This document shows, piece by piece, positions 15,942 to 20,228 of a DNA stretch of 20,228 nt (its first letter is position 1; every line of letters begins with the position of its first letter). Where the stretch lies: positions 1-20,228 of IMG/VR virus record IMGVR_UViG_3300030102_001382. One strand, written 5' to 3'. The notes under the pieces are model-generated. The model worked only from the letters and a program-made list of their open reading frames with translations, was not told the DNA's origin and did not search any database. Both the position numbers and the translations under genes were made by a program. This DNA comes from a virus.

Positions 15942-18440
15942 TTATCCAAATACCATTGCCATTGCTATGGCTTTTCCAGTTGATGCAGCATTGTTTAACT
16001 GCGTTTGAATGTTAGATGTAACTCCATCTACATGATTTAATTCAGCAGTAGTAGCTGTAACACCGTCAAGTATATTTAGTTCTGCTGCTGTCGATGTAAC
16101 ACCATCAAGTATATTTAATTCTGCTGCTGTAGATGTTACTGCTACGCCACCTATTTGTAAAGCAGTTGATGCATTTATAGTAGGAGCAGTTAGTGTCCCT
16201 GTAAAAGTAGGGCTTGCTAGTAAAGCAATCGTACCTGTAGCATCAGGGAATGTAATAGTTCTATCTGCTGTCGGATCAGTAAAAGCTATGGTAGTTTCAT
16301 TACCATCAGCACTAGAACCTTCTACAGTAAAACCTGCATCGTTAAGATGTAAGCCTGTAACAACAGGGCTAGTAAGAGTTTTGTTTGTTAGTGTTTTACT
16401 TGTTTGTGCGTAGTATGTATCAAGCAAGTCTACATCAAAATACTTTAATCCAGTAGCTGAATTATCAAACATAAGTATTGCATCGTTGTTTGCTACTGCT
16501 GTAGAAGTGTCAGGACTAATTGCTGATACATCTGCTACAGTGTTAAGCTCTGGACCTGTAGCATTAAGACCTGTTACATTATTAGCAGTTGCGTTTACAG
16601 CTTGAATACGAGCTTCTACTGATTGCTGTGTAGGAACTAATGTTGCACTATTAGATGACATATCATCTTCATCAACAAAACCTGTAATAGTTATAGTCCC
16701 ATCTGATAAACTACCATAAGTTACAGTGCCTGTTGTAGTAATTGCAGATGAGCCATTATCTATAGCACCAAAGCCACTTGAGATGCTACCACTATTTAAA
16801 GCACCTACTGTAGTTACATTTGATAACGTATCAAGTGCTGACTCAAAGTATGTTTCAAAGTCAGTAAGAGCTACCTGCTTCATAGTTCCTGCATCATTAA
16901 CTACGACTCTATCTGCATCTGCAAGTGTAGTTGATGTGGCAGAAGTACCACCATCCATGATGTTTAACTCTTCAGGTGTAGCACTAATTTGAGTGGCACT
17001 TACTGCAGCTAGTACAGGGATAGTACCACTTTGATTTGGTAAATTAATTGTACGATCTGCTGTAGGATCTACAATAGTAAGTGTAGTTTCGTGATCATCA
17101 GCAGTAGCACCTTCAAACACAACAGCATTCTGTGCATTCATAGTAACAGTATCTACAACTGTAGTAGTACCACCTACGGTTAAGTTGCCTGTTATTGTAA
17201 AGTTACGAATGCCTGTGTAGTCTTTATTAGAGTCTAACACTACAGCCTTAGATGCAATAGCAGTACCAACTGCAGTGCTTCCTAAGTCTAGTGCGTTAAG
17301 TTCCCCTACAACTGCTGTGACACCATCTAGTGTGTTAAGCTCTGCAGCAGTAGCAGTAAGACCAGATAAAGCGTTTATTTCTGATGCTGAAGCAGTTACT
17401 CCGTCAAGTATGTTTAACTCTGCAGTAGTGGATGTAACACCATCCATAATATTAAGTTCAGCAGTAGTTGCAGTTACCCCATCTAAGATATTTAGCTCTG
17501 CAGCAGTAGCAGTTACTACTGTGCCACCAAGAGCAAGTCCATTTGTACCATCGTGAGATGCTATATTAAAATCAAAAGAACCATCAGCAAACGTAGTATT
17601 ACCAGTAATAGTAATCGTGCTACCATCTGCACTAATACTGTCTAACGCTATGTCTCCTACATTGGTTATGTTTGCGTCGCCAAAAGATGTAGCAGCTAAT
17701 GTAGTTGCACCTGCAACTGTAAGAGTGCCCCCAATAGAAGTGTTACCACTTGTATCTGCAACGGTAAATTTATCTGAGTCCATAACAAGACCACCGTTTA
17801 GTGTCGTGGCTCCTGTCACTATAAGAGTACCTGCTACCGTAGCATTTGCATCAACAGCAAGAGTGTCTATGTTAGCTTGCCCATCTATATATAAATCACG
17901 CCACTCAGAACCTGTAGCACCTAAGTCATGCGTATCATCTGCAGAAGGTAAAAGAGCAGAGGCAATATCAGCAGTTACCGTAACTGTATCTGAAGCTGCG
18001 TTACCAAGTGTAGTATTTCCATTTACAGAAAGATTACCTGTTACTGTAGCATTTTCATCTACTTGAAGTGTGTCTACTGTAGCTGTGCCATCTAGATATA
18101 AATCTTTAAACTCTACAGAACTTGTACCTAAGTCTATATCATTATCTGTTACAGGTACGATTACACCATCTTGAAATCTAACTTGTTCAACTGCTGAAGA
18201 AGAAACCTCAACAAACACCCCATGTCTATTGTTACTAGTATCTACTACAACTTTGTTTAAAGCATCAGTATCAGCTATGAGAGGTACGTATGCACCTTCG
18301 GTAGAACTACCATCATGTTTGTGTCCACCTGACAAAGCAAACGCATCTCGTATTGCGTTATACTCTGCGTTTACTGGTGCAGCTTTAATAACCTCATTAG
18401 GTTGTATTGTTGATGAGGATTGTCTTGAATAACCTGCCAT
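15942..18440 (-). CDS. Repeat-containing tail fibre protein, 832 aa
   Basis: An 832-residue fibre. The N-terminus (1-60, with PNEVIKAAPVNAEYNAIRDA and GGHKHDGSS) resembles fibre attachment regions of marine phages, the His-rich GHKHDG being a frequent fibre motif. Two copies of a ~75-residue module follow (from about 98 and 165): DLGxxxxEFKDLYLDG, then VDxNATVxGxLxVxGxTTL, probably a beta-helix. Short repeats TAAELNILDGVTA come as about six units (~310-388) and three near the end (~767-806). They are separated by further beta modules with TADRTINLPNQSGTI-type pairs. The end is GKAIAMAMVFG, a fibre C-terminus that I recall from marine phages. Its role is host contact outside the cell, as a trimer by analogy. 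The AGG element of GATAGG supports the ATG. Confidence 0.85.
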   Translation of the reverse strand: MAGYSRQSSSTIQPNEVIKAAPVNAEYNAIRDAFALSGGHKHDGSSTEGAYVPLIADTDALNKVVVDTSNNRHGVFVEVSSSAVEQVRFQDGVIVPVTDNDIDLGTSSVEFKDLYLDGTATVDTLQVDENATVTGNLSVNGNTTLGNAASDTVTVTADIASALLPSADDTHDLGATGSEWRDLYIDGQANIDTLAVDANATVAGTLIVTGATTLNGGLVMDSDKFTVADTSGNTSIGGTLTVAGATTLAATSFGDANITNVGDIALDSISADGSTITITGNTTFADGSFDFNIASHDGTNGLALGGTVVTATAAELNILDGVTATTAELNIMDGVTSTTAELNILDGVTASASEINALSGLTATAAELNTLDGVTAVVGELNALDLGSTAVGTAIASKAVVLDSNKDYTGIRNFTITGNLTVGGTTTVVDTVTMNAQNAVVFEGATADDHETTLTIVDPTADRTINLPNQSGTIPVLAAVSATQISATPEELNIMDGGTSATSTTLADADRVVVNDAGTMKQVALTDFETYFESALDTLSNVTTVGALNSGSISSGFGAIDNGSSAITTTGTVTYGSLSDGTITITGFVDEDDMSSNSATLVPTQQSVEARIQAVNATANNVTGLNATGPELNTVADVSAISPDTSTAVANNDAILMFDNSATGLKYFDVDLLDTYYAQTSKTLTNKTLTSPVVTGLHLNDAGFTVEGSSADGNETTIAFTDPTADRTITFPDATGTIALLASPTFTGTLTAPTINASTALQIGGVAVTSTAAELNILDGVTSTAAELNILDGVTATTAELNHVDGVTSNIQTQLNNAASTGKAIAMAMVFG
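16021..16140 (-). repeat. Second cluster of three ~13-codon fibre repeats
   Basis: Units TAAELNILDGVTS, TAAELNILDGVTA and TTAELNHVDGVTS lie just before the fibre C-terminus, with DNA close to that of the first cluster. Confidence 0.8.
17275..17510 (-). repeat. Cluster of about six ~13-codon fibre repeats
   Basis: Translated units TAAELNILDGVTA, TTAELNIMDGVTS, TTAELNILDGVTA, SASEINALSGLTA, TAAELNTLDGVTA and VVGELNALD. This repeat is common in fibres of marine phages (from memory) and is probably a turn of a fibrous beta or coiled structure. Confidence 0.8.
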
Positions 18441-18441
18441 T

Positions 18442-19995
18442 TTATAACCTATCTCCTACCCCAAATGTAATTACTAAACCTTGTATACTGTGTGATGCTT
18501 TTGTATCATTTGTAACATACCTTATTGAAACTGATTTACCTGACCCTGATATATTTGTTCTTCGTATAGGCGCAGGACTACCATCGTAAACAGCACCACT
18601 AGTAGCATCGGCAGCAGCATACGCAGCCTCGTTATAATAAGCAGCAGCATTTTCATTACTTATTGTAAAGTCATTGGGGTTTAATACATTTACATCTTCG
18701 TAATCATATACTGCTGACATTAATATTTCATTATCACCTTCAGAACGTAAATAAGTTGCTATAGTATAAAATATTTTACGTTGCTCTGGGTCTTGCATGT
18801 ACAAGTAAGGAGTTTGGAAAGCACTGAATATATCGCTTCCTCCAAAGCTGTTACCTTTTTCTTGTCTATAAACTTTACCTGTACTATCTCCATGTAATAC
18901 AAATTCGTTTTGTCCTATGTAACCACTATCTGCACAGGTAGCTGTGATACCTAATAATTGTCCATACTCAAACTGTAAGCCATTAGGTGTTTGTCTAAAT
19001 CCACCTATAACACCTTGCGTATCAGCAGCAGCAAAGAAATACCTAAATTGTGTTTTACCTCTGATAACAACAGCGTTTAAACCATCTAAGTCAATATCAA
19101 AAACAACATCTGTAAAAACTGATTGAATGTCTTTTGATACTGTTTCTAGGTTTACATCGCCTATTTTATCTGTACCAGAAATAGGACGTAAACCATCCTG
19201 AGATAAGAATAATAAATCACCACCTATCTCTATAACGCTATCTGTAGCTAAACATCCAAGATTATCTGTAACAGATTCTAATACGAAATTAGAAATATTA
19301 TTACCAACAAGCTTACGAATGTTGTTACTGCCAAAAATAAACAAAGCATCACGAAACGTCTTTATAGCTACTACAGGAAATCCTACATTTATTACACCAG
19401 AACCGTTAGCAGCACTAAAGTCTGTTTCTGCTAAAGGAGCACTAAAATATAAATTGGTATCTTCGTTAGGATCACCTGCTAAAAACATATGATTTTGAAA
19501 TACAGCAGATACTTTAGGATCGTCAGGTGCATTAGCATGTGTTATCTGCGTATAAGATGATCCATCATATGTAGCAGCAGGGTTTACACCGTCTGTAAGT
19601 ATTACCTTTGGACTACCAAAATTATATTTAGTAAATCTAACTTTTGTTACACCTGACATAGTAGGTGACCCAGAAGTAGTTATGGCATCCCATGCACTTG
19701 TGGAGTTATTCCATTTATGTAAATAATTATTACCACTAGAGGGAGTCCTACAAGCTAATATGCCATCATTAATACCATTAGCTACACAGACTCCAAGCAC
19801 ATTTCCTGTACCTGTTACTGTTCCAAAGTCATTACTGAATCCATTTATCTTACGATAACCACCAGTAACAGATGGTTCATAGTTTGTAAGCTTTATAGCA
19901 GAACCAGGTGCAGTTTCACCTTGGGATAAAACATCTCTACTAGTGTTTAGCCCACCCTGACAGAATATCTTAAACGAGGCTAGATTATCTGCCAT
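18442..19995 (-). CDS. Probable tail nozzle/tubular protein, 517 aa
   Basis: A 517-residue, beta-rich protein without signal or membrane segments. It begins MADNLASFKIFCQGGLNTSRD, with the N-terminal pattern GGLNxSxDxxxxxPGxAxxLxNYEPSxxGGYRxI. I recall this from phage tail proteins related to the P22 gp10 / T7 gp12 class (stabilisation protein, nozzle, tail tubular protein B), which form the distal tube of short tails. Recurrent short strand motifs (VTKVRFTKYNFGSPKVILTD, FQNHMFLAGD, FRDALFIFGSNNIRKL, GGDLLFLSQDGLRPISG) suggest propeller-like folding. The gene follows a probable head-tail adaptor and precedes the fibre, as expected for a podovirus tail cluster. GGGAG about 11 bases upstream supports the ATG. 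The exact family is from memory, so the sub-assignment is moderate. Confidence 0.65.
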   Translation of the reverse strand: MADNLASFKIFCQGGLNTSRDVLSQGETAPGSAIKLTNYEPSVTGGYRKINGFSNDFGTVTGTGNVLGVCVANGINDGILACRTPSSGNNYLHKWNNSTSAWDAITTSGSPTMSGVTKVRFTKYNFGSPKVILTDGVNPAATYDGSSYTQITHANAPDDPKVSAVFQNHMFLAGDPNEDTNLYFSAPLAETDFSAANGSGVINVGFPVVAIKTFRDALFIFGSNNIRKLVGNNISNFVLESVTDNLGCLATDSVIEIGGDLLFLSQDGLRPISGTDKIGDVNLETVSKDIQSVFTDVVFDIDLDGLNAVVIRGKTQFRYFFAAADTQGVIGGFRQTPNGLQFEYGQLLGITATCADSGYIGQNEFVLHGDSTGKVYRQEKGNSFGGSDIFSAFQTPYLYMQDPEQRKIFYTIATYLRSEGDNEILMSAVYDYEDVNVLNPNDFTISNENAAAYYNEAAYAAADATSGAVYDGSPAPIRRTNISGSGKSVSIRYVTNDTKASHSIQGLVITFGVGDRL

Positions 19996-19997
19996 TG

Positions 19998-20228
19998 TTA
20001 AATAAATCTCCCGAATGTGCTTGTATTAGATCTTGTTATTACTGTGGATCTTACAATAAGAGGATCATCAACTAACACCCTACGCATCTGTTTTATACCT
20101 TGATCAAAGTTGTTTTGGTGCATGGCAGCACTTTGTTCATTGCTACGAAAGCGCATCATAAACATCATAGCGCCATCAATAACAACGTGATTAAACCTAT
20201 CAGGTATAACTGAAGTGTCGTTAAAGTT
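19998..20228 (-). CDS. Probable head-tail adaptor, C-terminal 76 residues only
   Basis: An open frame enters from the right edge and stops at TAA (19998-20000), two bases before the next ATG. The visible 76 residues include DRFNHVVIDGAMMFMMRFR, QSAAMHQNNFDQGIKQMRR and VLVDDPLIVRSTVI, ending TSTFGRFI. A helix with VIDGAMMFMMRFRSNEQSAAMHQNNFDQGI is typical of the C-terminal helices of phage adaptor proteins (gp4/SU10-adaptor or T7 gp11-like), where the A-Y/F spacing packs monomers into a ring under the portal. The position immediately upstream of the nozzle gene fits that role. The N-terminus lies outside the window, so length and family cannot be settled. Confidence 0.5.
   Translation of the reverse strand, partial: NFNDTSVIPDRFNHVVIDGAMMFMMRFRSNEQSAAMHQNNFDQGIKQMRRVLVDDPLIVRSTVITRSNTSTFGRFI

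Noticed and set aside
17617-18066. 149-residue plus-strand open frame inside the fibre gene
   Set aside because: It is low in complexity and rich in Val, Ser, Ala and Pro, the reverse image of the repetitive Thr/Ala-rich fibre codons. There is no ribosome binding site.

Overview
The window is a tightly packed block of late (virion and lysis) genes from a tailed bacteriophage. It holds 15 protein genes, all on the minus strand, so transcription and gene order run from the right end to the left. Neighbouring genes overlap or sit at most about 15 bases apart. There is no stretch above 300 bases without a gene, and I see no tRNA, rRNA, CRISPR array, integrase, transposase or host gene. The DNA is AT-rich. 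The protein families resemble those I associate from memory with marine phages of Alphaproteobacteria (pelagiphage-like or SAR116/Roseobacter phage-like) and with marine cyanophages. The host and marine origin are inference.

Layout in transcription order. (1) Tail hub: the C-terminal end of a probable head-tail adaptor (cut by the right edge), then a 517-aa probable tail nozzle/tubular protein. This pair suggests a short-tailed (podovirus-like) particle. (2) Adsorption apparatus, about 10 kb: an 832-aa fibre built of short repeats, a 120-aa small virion protein, and three large paralogous repeat proteins of 485, 884 and 858 aa. An 87-aa protein lies between the first and second of these. The repeats count out to exactly 7, 7+7 and 7+7 units, which fits one or two seven-bladed beta-propellers per protein, 35 blades in all. 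(3) An 88-aa protein with one C-terminal membrane segment (DUF6127-like). (4) Internal/ejection and lysis genes: a 1080-aa Gln/Asn-rich repeat protein, a 389-aa protein with a lysozyme-like domain, a 147-aa protein with about three membrane segments, a 182-aa conserved virion protein, a 593-aa virion protein, and a large protein cut by the left edge (at least 365 aa).

Together these genes would build the tail, attach to the host, open the cell wall and deliver DNA. The two membrane proteins and the lysozyme domain may also serve release.

The most interesting part is the propeller array at about 8.6-15.5 kb. It has an exact blade count, DNA-level repeats shared between genes, an arrangement in which the second propeller appears to sit inside a C-terminal module, and conserved terminal Lys-Gly codons that double as the next gene's ribosome binding site. 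I know of no assigned function for this protein family. A modular, recombining receptor-binding set is a reasonable hypothesis.
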